Source of the DNA: Poriferisodalis sp965231925
GTDB taxonomy: Bacteria; Actinomycetota; Acidimicrobiia; Acidimicrobiales; Poriferisodalaceae
Length of the DNA: 64,000 nucleotides
Assembly: GCA_965231925.1 (NCBI GenBank)
Contig: OZ246894.1
Coordinates: forward strand, 3,844,001-3,908,000
Direction of reading: 5' to 3'
The stretch's first letter is position 1. Every line of letters starts with the position of its first letter. Shown one piece after another: positions 1-8,983 of the stretch. The position numbers were made by a program, and so were the translations under genes. The notes beneath the pieces were generated by a model. It worked only from the letters and a program-made list of their open reading frames with translations. It did no database searches and had not been told where the DNA came from.

Positions 1-1
1 C

Positions 2-2302
2 GCGGCGGGCATTCTCGCCGGCGCGCTGGGTCCGTCGTTCGGCGCGGAGCTCTCCACCCCCGACTCCGAGAGCGGCCGGGCCGCCGACATTCTCGGCGAG
101 CACTTCGGCAGTGTGGGCTCGCGTGTCAGCGGCACCATTGTCCTCGATGCCACCGGCACGGCCGACGGCGTCACCGATCCCGAAATCCGTGCCGCTATGA
201 CCGCACTGCTCGCCGAGGTGGACGCCATCGCCGAGGTCTCGGTCGGGTCTCCGTTCGAGCCCGGCGGGGCGCATCGCATAGCTCAGAGCGGACCGGCAGC
301 CGGACGCATCGCATATGCCGATGTCGAGACCGCGCCCGGCTTCAACGTCGACGAGTCCGTCGGGCTGAGCGCCGACATCGACCATCTCATCGATGCCAGC
401 GGGTTGCGGGATCTCCCCGGCGTGAACGTGCACATCGGAGGCGCATGGCTCTCCGAGCAGGAGCCGCCCGAGACCGAAGCCATCGGCCTTGCCTTTGCGA
501 TCTTCGTGCTCATCGCAGCGGTCGGCTCGGTCGTGGCGATGGGCGTGACGGTAGGCACCGCCCTGATCGGGGTCGGCATCGGCGCCATGGGGATCGTCAT
601 CATCAGCAACATCGCGACCGTTCCCGATTTCGCGTCGACGATCGGCGTGATGATCGGTATCGGCGTGGGCATCGACTATGCGCTGTTCATCATCAACCGC
701 TTCCGCGAGTGGACACGTCACGGTCTCGACCTCCGCGACGCCGTGGGAGCGGCGCTCGATTCGGCCGGGCGCTCGGTGGTATTCGCGGGTGCCACGGTGG
801 TGCTGTCGCTGCTGGGCCTGCTGCTGGTGGGCCTGCCGTTCGTCTCCGGCTTGGGCATCTCTGCCGCAGTGACCGTTGCCATCGTCATGGCGGGATCGAT
901 CACGCTGCTTCCCGCAGTGCTGGGGCTCGTCGGCGGGCGCTTAGGCACCATCAGGGTCCGCGGCATCGCAGCGTCAGCACTGGTCGCACTCGCGCTTTTG
1001 GGATTCGGCCTGGGAATCACGCCGCTGCTGGCCGGCATCCCCGCGGCGGTGGCGTTGATCATCGCCGGCTCGCTCGCCAAGAGCCGCAACCCGCTGCGCC
1101 GCATCATCCAGCAGCGACCGCCCAAGGCGCTGCGCGAGACCGCGTGGTACCGGCTGAGCCGCGTCGTGCAGGCACGGCCTTGGGCCGGTGCGCTCGGAGG
1201 CGTCGCGCTGCTGTTGGTGCTGGCAGCGCCGGTGCTGAGCCTACGCCTCGGGTTTTCCGACGAGGGCAACTTCCCCGCCGAGAGCTCCACGCGGCAGGCC
1301 TACGACCTGCTCGCAGAGGGCTTCGGCCCAGGCGCCAACGGCCCCTTGCTGATCGTCGCCAAGACGCCTCAGCCGAGTGACATGGCTTCGCTGGCGACGC
1401 TCGCCGACGCCGTGCGCAGTGCGCAGGGCGTGGCCATGGTGTCGCCGCCGGTGCCGAGCCCAGACGGAGGCGCGGCGCTGATCCGGTTGCAGCCGGCCAC
1501 CGGCCCGCAGGATGTCGCCACCGAAGAACTGGTCGAGCGCCTGCGCAGCGAGGTGCTCCCCGCTTCGCTGGCTGGGACTGGGGTCTCGGCGCACGTCGGC
1601 GGAGGCGTGGCGTTCGGGATCGACTTCAGCGATTACCTGGCGCAGCGGATGCTGATCTTCTTCGCCGCCGTGCTCGGGGCATCGTTCCTGCTGCTGATGG
1701 CGGTGTTCCGGTCGCTGGTGGTGCCGCTCAAGGCCGTCGTGATGAACATGCTGTCGATCGGCGCCGCCTACGGCACGGTGGTCGCGATCTTCCAGTGGGG
1801 GTGGCTGGGCAGCCTGTTCGGCATCGACGGGGCGCCCATCGAGCCGTTCATCCCGATGATGCTGTTCGCGATCCTCTTCGGGCTGTCGATGGACTACGAG
1901 GTTTTCCTGCTCTCACGCATGAAGGAGGAATACGAGCGCACCGGCGACCCGGTGAACTCGGTCGCCGACGGGCTGGCCGCGACCGCCCGGGTCATCACCG
2001 CCGCAGCCGCCATCATGGTGGTGGTGTTCGGCAGCTTCGTGCTCGAGGACAACCGGGTCATCAAGCTGTTCGGCTTCGGGCTGGCCGCCGCCATTGCCTT
2101 CGATGCGACCGTGGTGCGCATGCTGATCGTGCCCTCCACGATGGAGCTGCTCGGCGCTCGCAACTGGTGGCTGCCCGCCTGGCTCGACCGCATCATCCCC
2201 AACCTGCGCGTCGAAGGCGAGTTGCCCGAACGGGTGCCCGAAACGGCAACGAGCGGCGACCCGGACCGGGCGGCTGGCGCATCGGTCGGCACGGGGGCCT
2301 GA
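2..2302 (+). CDS. MMPL/RND-family transporter, 5' end outside window
   Basis: The frame is open from base 2, so the true start lies upstream; 766 residues are visible. It encodes an inner-membrane proton-driven exporter of the MMPL (mycobacterial membrane protein large) type, a family that moves lipids or hydrophobic compounds. Two homologous halves are visible: the first has the motif GIGVGIDYALFIINRFRE (near base 660), the second FGLSMDYEVFLLSR (near base 1890). These carry the Asp-Tyr pair typical of the proton-relay helix in each half. Runs of hydrophobic helices surround both. The C-terminal tail after about base 2200 is hydrophilic. The substrate cannot be told from sequence. Confidence 0.9.
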   Translation, partial: AAGILAGALGPSFGAELSTPDSESGRAADILGEHFGSVGSRVSGTIVLDATGTADGVTDPEIRAAMTALLAEVDAIAEVSVGSPFEPGGAHRIAQSGPAAGRIAYADVETAPGFNVDESVGLSADIDHLIDASGLRDLPGVNVHIGGAWLSEQEPPETEAIGLAFAIFVLIAAVGSVVAMGVTVGTALIGVGIGAMGIVIISNIATVPDFASTIGVMIGIGVGIDYALFIINRFREWTRHGLDLRDAVGAALDSAGRSVVFAGATVVLSLLGLLLVGLPFVSGLGISAAVTVAIVMAGSITLLPAVLGLVGGRLGTIRVRGIAASALVALALLGFGLGITPLLAGIPAAVALIIAGSLAKSRNPLRRIIQQRPPKALRETAWYRLSRVVQARPWAGALGGVALLLVLAAPVLSLRLGFSDEGNFPAESSTRQAYDLLAEGFGPGANGPLLIVAKTPQPSDMASLATLADAVRSAQGVAMVSPPVPSPDGGAALIRLQPATGPQDVATEELVERLRSEVLPASLAGTGVSAHVGGGVAFGIDFSDYLAQRMLIFFAAVLGASFLLLMAVFRSLVVPLKAVVMNMLSIGAAYGTVVAIFQWGWLGSLFGIDGAPIEPFIPMMLFAILFGLSMDYEVFLLSRMKEEYERTGDPVNSVADGLAATARVITAAAAIMVVVFGSFVLEDNRVIKLFGFGLAAAIAFDATVVRMLIVPSTMELLGARNWWLPAWLDRIIPNLRVEGELPERVPETATSGDPDRAAGASVGTGA

Positions 2303-2433
2303 GGGGCCACGGACTCGGCTGATTTGCCGGGGATTCCCGCATCGCCCCCGTTCACGACCGGAGACATCAGCTGGTTGGAGCGAACGCACCTGTCGCCAAC
2401 CCGACCCTCGGCGTGATCGCTCAGGCCGCAGTC

Positions 2434-3693
2434 TCACCCGTCATCGGAATCGACTGTGGCGCTGTCATCGTCGTCTTGGCCATCGCGGTCACTGCCCCGG
2501 TCGTCGTCGCCCTCGTCGGCCACGCTCCCCTCGCCGTCATCGAGGGCGCCGAACCCTTGGCTGTCAGACGACGCAACCGCCGGGCACACCACCGCGAGCA
2601 GGAGCTCTCCCACACCCAGCGGCGGCAGGGCTTCATCGCTGATGCCGCCGTCCCCAGCGCCGAGTCGGGTCAGAAACTGCTCGCACGACTCGATCAGCTC
2701 CGACACTTCGGCTTCGCCGAGGCCCCCTATCAGGCCCAGCGGGCCCGGCAAATCGGAAAGCGGGCCACCGAGCGGCGCTGAGCCGGCGCCGAACAGGCCG
2801 AACGGGGAGATCTCACCGCGGAATGCGCCACCTTCACGATCCGAGAACGGCCGGTCGAACCCGAACGGCGCCGCCGAACTTCCGAAGCGCATTGACCCGC
2901 GCCCGTAGCCGTCGTGGTTCCAGCTGCCGTGTGGGCTGCCGTCGCTGCAGCGGCCCCAAGCCCCCGCGCGGTTCTTGACGTCGGCATCGCCGCTGCCGCG
3001 GTGAGATCGCCCAGCGCCTGAGCCACAACGCCGCATGTGATCAGCGTCACGCTCACGCACGTCTCGACAGGCTCGCCGATCGCCGTCGCATCCGGCCATT
3101 CCGCCGATGTCGAGCTTCTCACTGCGGTCGCCGCCCCGGTAACGGTCGCTGCCGAAAGAGTCGGAGCGGCCGCCGTAGCCGTCATACGGATCGCCGTAGC
3201 CGTTGTGATGCGCCTCGACGATGAGGTCGATGCCGTCCGGGCCGGGGCCGGTCGAGTACGCGAACCAGCCTTCGTCGAAGTGGTCGTCGTCGAAGACCTC
3301 GATGGCCACAGCAACCACGGACAGCACGAGCAGTGCTGTGACCGACAGCGCCGACACACCCGCAATGAAGCGCCAGAAGCGGCCTCGCAGCGGCCAACGG
3401 GACGCCAACCGCGCGATGCGACCCTCCCCTCGACGCGCGTCATCTGCGGCCGTTTGTTCCGAGGGCAGCGCCTCGCCCTCATCGCCCTGGCCTGCTTCGG
3501 AGTCAGTTGGCGCCTGAGAACCGTCAAACGTCGCTGCGTCGGGCGGGGATTCGTCGGTGGGCGGCTCTGCCGGAGTGTCCGAGTCTTCCGCCGTCGAGTC
3601 GGCGGTGTCGTCTGATTCCTCCGCAGAAGCATCACTCGCAACGTCGGGGTCGTCGTCAGTATCGCCAGGGCGTCGAACGGGCTCGTCTGCCAT
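2434..3693 (-). CDS. Hypothetical single-pass membrane protein with acidic N-tail and Gly-rich region
   Basis: 419 residues of unrecognised family. The first ~90 residues are strongly acidic (Asp/Glu/Ser/Thr-rich, disordered-looking), followed by a basic patch and one membrane helix (around residues 112-134, FIAGVSALSVTALLVLSVVA). A Gly/Asp/Arg-rich linker with several Cys follows (around 165-270), then a helical segment rich in Leu near residues 320-350 and an acidic C-tail. The layout suggests an anchored protein with an extracytoplasmic low-complexity domain. Codon pattern is GC-rich like its neighbours. It is convergent with the MMPL gene, with about 130 bases between. The function is unknown. 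Confidence 0.6.
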   Translation of the reverse strand: MADEPVRRPGDTDDDPDVASDASAEESDDTADSTAEDSDTPAEPPTDESPPDAATFDGSQAPTDSEAGQGDEGEALPSEQTAADDARRGEGRIARLASRWPLRGRFWRFIAGVSALSVTALLVLSVVAVAIEVFDDDHFDEGWFAYSTGPGPDGIDLIVEAHHNGYGDPYDGYGGRSDSFGSDRYRGGDRSEKLDIGGMAGCDGDRRACRDVRERDADHMRRCGSGAGRSHRGSGDADVKNRAGAWGRCSDGSPHGSWNHDGYGRGSMRFGSSAAPFGFDRPFSDREGGAFRGEISPFGLFGAGSAPLGGPLSDLPGPLGLIGGLGEAEVSELIESCEQFLTRLGAGDGGISDEALPPLGVGELLLAVVCPAVASSDSQGFGALDDGEGSVADEGDDDRGSDRDGQDDDDSATVDSDDG

Positions 3694-3767
3694 GACCCAA
3701 ACCTAGTGATCGCAGCCCGTGTTACAGGGTCGCCTTCGCCGAATGGTCCCAGATTCTCACCGAGTAT

Positions 3768-4268
3768 TCAGCCAGCGCCGAAGTCGCCGACCTCGGCGCC
3801 GCTGGCTCGCACCAGCTGCTCCGGGGTGAGCTCGAACACCGTGTCGGGGGTGCCCGCCGCTGCCCACACGGACTCATAGGTCAACAGCGCCCGGTCCACC
3901 ACGGCCCGCAACGGCCGTACATGGCCGAACGGGGGCGTGCCGCCGATCGCGTAACCCGTGGCTTGCCGAACGCCGTCGGCGTCAGCGCGACTGATCGTGC
4001 CATCGAACAGGGCGCCGAGCCGGTCGGTATCCACCCGGTTGGCCCCCGAGGTCAGAGCGAGCACAGGCTCGCCGTCGCACAGGAACACGAGCGACTTCAC
4101 GATCTGGCCGAGCTCACAGCCGACCGCTGCCGCTGCCTGCTTGGCGGTACGGGTGCCCTCGGGAAAGCGCAGGATCTCCGGTGCCAATCCCAGAGTCTCG
4201 GCTCCATCCAGGAACCGTTCCCGTGCGCTCAGGCGCGCCGAACCGGTCTGATCGCTGCCAGTTGTCAC
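3768..4268 (-). CDS. YbaK/ProX-type aminoacyl-tRNA deacylase domain protein
   Basis: 166 residues from a GTG at 4268. An upstream ATG at 4508 would run through the neighbouring oxidoreductase gene, and the residues it adds are an Arg/Ser/Pro-rich shadow sequence, so it is rejected. The family hydrolyses mischarged aminoacyl-tRNA (for example Cys-tRNA-Pro) in trans. Visible family marks are the Lys-containing GQIVKSLVFLCDG strand, the ALTSGANRVD segment and the GGTPPFGH loop. It lies directly downstream of the luciferase-like gene on the same strand (about 50 bases) and may be co-transcribed. The family call is good; the substrate is not known. Confidence 0.85.
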   Translation of the reverse strand: MTTGSDQTGSARLSARERFLDGAETLGLAPEILRFPEGTRTAKQAAAAVGCELGQIVKSLVFLCDGEPVLALTSGANRVDTDRLGALFDGTISRADADGVRQATGYAIGGTPPFGHVRPLRAVVDRALLTYESVWAAAGTPDTVFELTPEQLVRASGAEVGDFGAG

Positions 4269-4320
4269 TGACCTGACTCTCCGTTTTGCTTGGCTGCCCG
4301 CCTGGATCTGCGCCGTGCGG

Positions 4321-5367
4321 CTACTCAGCCCAGGCCTTGATCTGGGAGATGACCTCGAGGGGGTTCTCGGTCTCGGCCGGGACGGTGATGTCCAAGTAGT
4401 CCACGCCGACCGAGCGGTACACCTCGACGCGCTCGCGCACCCGCTCAGGATCGCCGGTGAGGCTGGCACGGTCGACGTAGTCGTCGGGCACCGCTGCGAA
4501 GGCCTCATCGCGCTTGCCGGTCAGAAACAGGTCCTGGATCTTCTCCGCCTCGTCCACGTAGCCGTACCGCTTGAACAGATCGTTGTAGAAGTTCTTGTCG
4601 CGGGCACCCATGCCGCCGACGTAGAAGCCCACGTTGTCGCGCACGCCCTTGCGGACCGCATCGACCATCTGGCCCGATCCCAGCACAACGGTGCCGCCGG
4701 CCACGATTTGCAGATCGCCCAAGTCGTCGGCGCGCCGGGCACGGCCTGCTGCCAGCGATTCACCCCACACGTCGTTGAACTTCTCGGGCAGGAAGTGGAT
4801 CGGCTGCCACACGTTGGCCAGCTCGGCGGTCAGCTCGACATTGCGCGGCCCGATCGAGGCGACCGCAATCGGGATGTCGGTGCGATACGGCCTGCCCATC
4901 CGCTTGAGCGGCTTGCCCAGGCCAGTTCCGCCGTCGTAGGGAAGGCTGATGGCACTGCCGTCGTGGACGACCCGGTCGCCCGACCACACCTTGCGGCAGA
5001 TCTCGATGACGTCGCGGGTGCGGCCGAGCGGCTTCGAGAACGGCACGCCGTGCCAGCCCTCGATCACCTGCGGTCCCGAGGTGCCCAGGCCCAAGATGAA
5101 GCGGCCCTCCGACAGCGTGTCGATGGTCATGCCGGTCTGGGCCAAGATCGTTGGGCTGCGGGAGTAGATCGGCAGGATGCCCGTCATGATCTCCATGCGC
5201 TCGGTCTTGCCGGCCACGAATGCCAAGGTCGAGACCAGGTCGAAGCCGTAGACCTCGCCGCCCCACACCATGTCGACGCCGGCCGCTTCGAGGTCCGCAA
5301 CATGCTGGCTGAGCCGCTTGGGGTCCAAGCTCGCACCGGCGCCGATTGCCATGGATATCTTCATCAT
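4321..5367 (-). CDS. LLM-class F420/flavin-dependent oxidoreductase
   Basis: 348 residues; a luciferase-like monooxygenase TIM barrel. Recognisable marks are the N-terminal MKISMAIGAG strand, WGGEVYGFDLVS, GILPIYSRSPTILAQT and SEGRFILGLGTSGPQVIEGW, which is typical of actinobacterial F420-dependent dehydrogenases. GGAG precedes the two tandem ATG codons by 5-8 bases. It is divergent from the acyl-CoA dehydrogenase at 5435, which shares a ~67-base intergenic region. Both could serve one catabolic pathway, but the substrate is unknown and F420 use is inferred from the subfamily. Confidence 0.88.
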   Translation of the reverse strand: MMKISMAIGAGASLDPKRLSQHVADLEAAGVDMVWGGEVYGFDLVSTLAFVAGKTERMEIMTGILPIYSRSPTILAQTGMTIDTLSEGRFILGLGTSGPQVIEGWHGVPFSKPLGRTRDVIEICRKVWSGDRVVHDGSAISLPYDGGTGLGKPLKRMGRPYRTDIPIAVASIGPRNVELTAELANVWQPIHFLPEKFNDVWGESLAAGRARRADDLGDLQIVAGGTVVLGSGQMVDAVRKGVRDNVGFYVGGMGARDKNFYNDLFKRYGYVDEAEKIQDLFLTGKRDEAFAAVPDDYVDRASLTGDPERVRERVEVYRSVGVDYLDITVPAETENPLEVISQIKAWAE

Positions 5368-5434
5368 CTAACTCCGTCTGCTTCGAGGTCGGTTGCATGG
5401 TAATAGCAAGGCCACAACATCGTGAGGCCCAGCT

Positions 5435-6682
5435 GTGAGTGACGTTCCACCCGCGAATGCGGGAGCTACGTCCGATGGCGGATTCGTCGGCGAGGCCAAC
5501 GAGGTCGCCGACGAGATGATCGACACGCTGCGGCGCTGGGTGGACGAGGTCGTTGTGCCCGGATCGTCAGCGCTGGAATTGGCCGACGAGTATCCGACCG
5601 AGATGGCCACTCAGATGGAGGACTTCGGTCTGTTCGGCGCGACGATCCCCGAATCGCACGGCGGGCTCGATCTCGACCATGTGACCTACGCCCGGGTGAT
5701 CGAGGAGCTCTCGCGGGGATGGATGTCGCTGGCGGGCATCGTCAACAGCCATCTCATCTGCGCCAAGCTCATCGAGCGCTTCGGCACCCAGGCCCAACAA
5801 GATCGATCCCTCCCCCCGATGGCGACCGGCAAGCTGCGGGGCTGCTTCTCGCTGTCGGAGCCTGACAGCGGTTCTGATGCCGGCGCGCTGCGGTGCCGTG
5901 CGGTACGCGACGGCGACGAATTCGTCATCAACGGCACGAAGATGTGGGTGACCAACGGCGAGCGTGCGGGCATCGTGGCGCTGCTGGCACGGGTGCCTGA
6001 GGGCGACCCGTCAGGAAGCTCGGGCATCACCTGCTTCCTGGTGGAAAAGACGCCGGGCACGCACTCCGGCGGCATCACGGTCAGCCGCAAGATCGACAAG
6101 ATCGGCTACCGCGGGCTCGAGACCGTCGAGATGTCGTATGTGGATCACCGGGTTCCCGCCGACCGGGTGCTCGGCGGCGACGGTCTCGATGGGGACGGGC
6201 TCGACGGACCCGGGGGCATCGGCAACGGCCTGCGCTGGGCACTGGCAGCGTTGGAACTCGGTCGCATCAACGTGGCCGCCCGGGGCGTCGGCGTGGCCCA
6301 AGCCGCCTACGACGCGGCGGTGGCATATGCGAAGCAGCGCGAGGCATTCGGCAAGCCCATCGCCAAGCACCAGGCAATCGCCTTCAAGATCGCCGAGATG
6401 GCCACCAAGCTGCACGCTGCGCGCTTGATGACCTACGACGCCGCTCGCAAGGCCGATGCCGGTGAGCGAGTCGACCTGGCCGCGGGCATGGCCAAGCTGT
6501 TCGCCTCCGAGACAGCGGCAGAGCTGTCGCTCGACGCCATGCGCATCCACGGCGGCAACGGCTTCTCCACCGAGTACCCGGTGGAGCGCTACTACCGCGA
6601 CGCCCCGTTGATGATCATCGGCGAGGGCACCAGCGAGATCCAGAAACTGGTCATCAGCAGGGCACTGCTCGCCGACGACTGA
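5435..6682 (+). CDS. Acyl-CoA dehydrogenase family protein
   Basis: 415 residues from a GTG start. FAD enzyme that introduces an alpha,beta double bond in acyl-CoA thioesters. Family marks: GCFSLSEPDSGSD (FAD/substrate loop), INGTKMWVTNGERAG, the middle-domain strand ending in GYRGLETVEM, and the C-terminal helical signature RIHGGNGFSTEYPVERYYRD followed by IGEGTSEIQKLVISR. The Glu in the IGEGTSEIQ segment is near the position of the catalytic base in several subfamilies. It stands alone and is divergent from the oxidoreductase. Chain-length specificity cannot be read from sequence. Confidence 0.92.
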   Translation: MSDVPPANAGATSDGGFVGEANEVADEMIDTLRRWVDEVVVPGSSALELADEYPTEMATQMEDFGLFGATIPESHGGLDLDHVTYARVIEELSRGWMSLAGIVNSHLICAKLIERFGTQAQQDRSLPPMATGKLRGCFSLSEPDSGSDAGALRCRAVRDGDEFVINGTKMWVTNGERAGIVALLARVPEGDPSGSSGITCFLVEKTPGTHSGGITVSRKIDKIGYRGLETVEMSYVDHRVPADRVLGGDGLDGDGLDGPGGIGNGLRWALAALELGRINVAARGVGVAQAAYDAAVAYAKQREAFGKPIAKHQAIAFKIAEMATKLHAARLMTYDAARKADAGERVDLAAGMAKLFASETAAELSLDAMRIHGGNGFSTEYPVERYYRDAPLMIIGEGTSEIQKLVISRALLADD

Positions 6683-6725
6683 AGCGCCTCGGACCAGGTG
6701 CAGGAATTCTTGACGCGAGGCCGAC

Positions 6726-6965
6726 TCAGCCGAGGCGCTGATTGATGCGGGCTACTTCGTCGATCAAGGTGCCGTTCACTGCGGCGACCTCACCGATCCT
6801 GACCTCCAAGCGGTCGAAGCGCTCATCGACATGGGCAAAACGTTCGTCCACGGCATCAAAACGTTTATCCACGGCATCAAAACGTTTATCCACGGCATCA
6901 AATCGTTCGCCGATCTGAGCAAACATCTCGCCGAGCCAGTCGCGCATCGAATCGGTCTCGCTCAC
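6726..6965 (-). CDS. Small heptad-repeat coiled-coil protein
   Basis: 79 residues from the GTG at 6965 (VSETDSMRDWLGEMF). An ATG at 7043 would add an Arg-rich, unlikely leader. The centre consists of repeated seven-residue units of the type FDAVDKR / FDAVDER / FAHVDER / FDRLEVR, an almost perfect amphipathic coiled coil. Two units are near-identical at DNA level (21-base repeat). Proteins of this sort often oligomerise or act as regulators of a neighbour, but no function can be assigned. It is convergent with the acyl-CoA dehydrogenase gene. Confidence 0.6.
   Translation of the reverse strand: MSETDSMRDWLGEMFAQIGERFDAVDKRFDAVDKRFDAVDERFAHVDERFDRLEVRIGEVAAVNGTLIDEVARINQRLG
6849..6902. repeat. 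21-base tandem repeat inside coiled-coil gene
   Basis: Successive copies of a ~21-base unit containing cggcatcaaaacgtttatcc, the last one diverged. They encode the FDAVDKR units of the coiled coil, and the near-identity suggests recent expansion by slippage or unequal exchange. Confidence 0.75.
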
Positions 6966-7092
6966 GGTCGCCAACGTACCCGACGCGCTGGCACATCGGA
7001 CGCATGCCCTTCGATGCAGGGTTCGCGAGGGGCTCTTTGCCAAGTGGAGCTAACCATCTAGGTTGACCGTCACGCACGTGGAGGCATGAGCA

Positions 7093-8694
7093 ATGGCAGA
7101 CCGCAAGTCGTTCTGGGCGTGGTGCCTGGAATCCGAGGAACCGACCGACGCCCAGCGGGCCGAACTGGCCAAGAAGCTCTCGGCCCAGTACGGCACCGAG
7201 ATCACCGCCAAGCCGGTCCCATCGGTGGGTGACGCCGACCTGCGCCCCCCGCGCATCTCCATTCCCGACTCGGTCGCCGGCTGGTGCTCGGTGAGCACCT
7301 ACGACCGGGCTCGCTACGCCTACGGCGCCCACTTCACCGAGCGCGTCCGGGCGTTCAACCTCGACTTCCCCAACCCTCCCGACGTCGTGGCGCACCCTCG
7401 CGACGAGACCGAGGTGGAGGCCACGCTCGACTGGTGCGACGCCAACGGCTACATCGCCGTGCCCTACGGAGGCGGATCGTCGGTCGTGTGGGGCCTCACG
7501 CCGCCCGAAGACCGCGGACCCACTGTCGTGATCTCGCTGGACCGGCTCGACCAAGTGCTCGAGATCGACGACGTGTCACGCGCTGCCCGCATCCAGGCCG
7601 GCGTGTTCGGCCCCCACCTCGAAGACCAGCTTCGGCCCAGCGGGCACACGCTGCGCCACTTCCCGCAGTCGTTCCGCTTCTCGACGCTGGGCGGCTGGAT
7701 CGCTACACGCTCGGGCGGCCACTACGCCACCAACCACACCCACATCGACGAGTTCGTCGAGTCGACTCGGATGATCACGCCGTCGGGCTGGTGGGAGTCG
7801 CGCCGGCTGCCCGGCTCGGGGGCCGGACCCAGCCCCGACCGCATGGTGATCGGCTCGGAAGGCATCTACGGGATCATCACCGAAGCGTGGATGCGCATCC
7901 AAAAGCGGCCCACGTTCCGCGCCACCGCCGGCATCACCTTCCCGTCGTGGAAAGCCGGCTACGACGCCGTGCGGCACCTCGTCCAGGCGAAGATGTGGCC
8001 GGCCAACCTGCGGATCCTGGACCCGGCCGAAGCCGGACGGGCAGCGGGCATGGACGGCGAGCATGCGCTGGTGATCGTGTCGTTCGAATCGGCCGAGCTG
8101 ACACAGCGCCACAACATCGCCCAAGCCGTCGAGATCGCCCGAGGCTGCAACGGCCACGTGCCCGACGACGAGATCCAGATCGACGACGGAACGGGCACCC
8201 CGACCGGGCGCGGCGGTGCCGTCGGCGCTTGGCGCAGCGCGTTCATCGGCGTCGGCAACGGCGTGGAGACGTCGCTGGGCCTCATCAACGACACCTTCGA
8301 GACCGCGATCACCTGGGACCAGTGGCCCGAATTCGATGCCGTGGTGCGCGAGAAGGTCGGCGCGGTGCTGGCCGAGGTCTTCGGCGAGCACCACTCACTG
8401 TCATGCCGGTTCACCCACGTGTACACCGACGGCCCGGCGCCGTACTACACGTGGTCGGGCATGGGCACCCCAGGCGGCGAGCTCGAGCAGTGGCAAGCCG
8501 TCAAGGACGCAGCCAACGAAGCGCTCGAATCGGCAGGCGGCACCGCCACCCACCACCACGCCGTGGGCCGGATGCACCGCCCCAACGCCTACGACCGCCA
8601 GCGCCCCGAGCTGTTCGCCGAAGCCATCCGAGCCGCCAAGAAGCGGCTCGACCCCAACGGCATCCTCAACCCCGGCGTCCTCATCGACCCCTAG
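7093..8694 (+). CDS. FAD-binding oxidase, alkyldihydroxyacetonephosphate synthase-like
   Basis: 533 residues; GGAGG precedes the ATG. VAO/PCMH-type FAD protein with the fold and length of alkyl-DHAP synthase (AGPS). Visible: the FAD PCMH domain with VPYGGGSSVVWG (residues ~124-135), GGWIATRSGGHYA, and VIGSEGIYGIITEAWMRI. The C-terminal half carries the substrate-binding cap and a His-rich segment THHHAVGRMHRP near residues 486-497, resembling the active-site region of the family. Bacterial members are linked to ether lipids or to oxidation of hydroxy acids. Which of these applies is not decidable here. Confidence 0.85.
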   Translation: MADRKSFWAWCLESEEPTDAQRAELAKKLSAQYGTEITAKPVPSVGDADLRPPRISIPDSVAGWCSVSTYDRARYAYGAHFTERVRAFNLDFPNPPDVVAHPRDETEVEATLDWCDANGYIAVPYGGGSSVVWGLTPPEDRGPTVVISLDRLDQVLEIDDVSRAARIQAGVFGPHLEDQLRPSGHTLRHFPQSFRFSTLGGWIATRSGGHYATNHTHIDEFVESTRMITPSGWWESRRLPGSGAGPSPDRMVIGSEGIYGIITEAWMRIQKRPTFRATAGITFPSWKAGYDAVRHLVQAKMWPANLRILDPAEAGRAAGMDGEHALVIVSFESAELTQRHNIAQAVEIARGCNGHVPDDEIQIDDGTGTPTGRGGAVGAWRSAFIGVGNGVETSLGLINDTFETAITWDQWPEFDAVVREKVGAVLAEVFGEHHSLSCRFTHVYTDGPAPYYTWSGMGTPGGELEQWQAVKDAANEALESAGGTATHHHAVGRMHRPNAYDRQRPELFAEAIRAAKKRLDPNGILNPGVLIDP

Positions 8695-8983
8695 AACGCG
8701 ACAAGCGGCCGCCGCGGCCGAGATTGATCCCGGCGGCGACGGCCGCTGCGTCACTCAGTCAGAAAGGATCAGCGGCAGCCGGCCGAGACAGCAGACACCG
8801 CGGCATCCCAAGTTGACAGCGAGCAGCCGTGGCCCCGACTGTCCCCCGATGACCGCGGCGGCGGTGCGCGCGAGTAATCGCGCTGCGCGAAGCGTTTCCG
8901 GCCGGGGTGCGACGATTGCGTGACAATCGTTGTGCGAGCCAGATTCGACACAGCCAGGGCAGTCCGGCATAGCGTGTCGGCTC
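8695..8983. other. Intergenic region, GC-rich, no gene recognised
   Basis: 289 bases between two plus-strand genes. An imperfect inverted repeat (8704-8714 with 8737-8747, one mismatch, 22-base spacer) lies right after the oxidase stop and could act as a terminator-like hairpin, but there is no T-run. Reading frames here have no recognisable protein. Confidence 0.5.

Noticed and set aside
6849..6902. CRISPR array at the tandem 21-base repeats
   Set aside because: Units are back to back without spacers and lie inside a coding frame.
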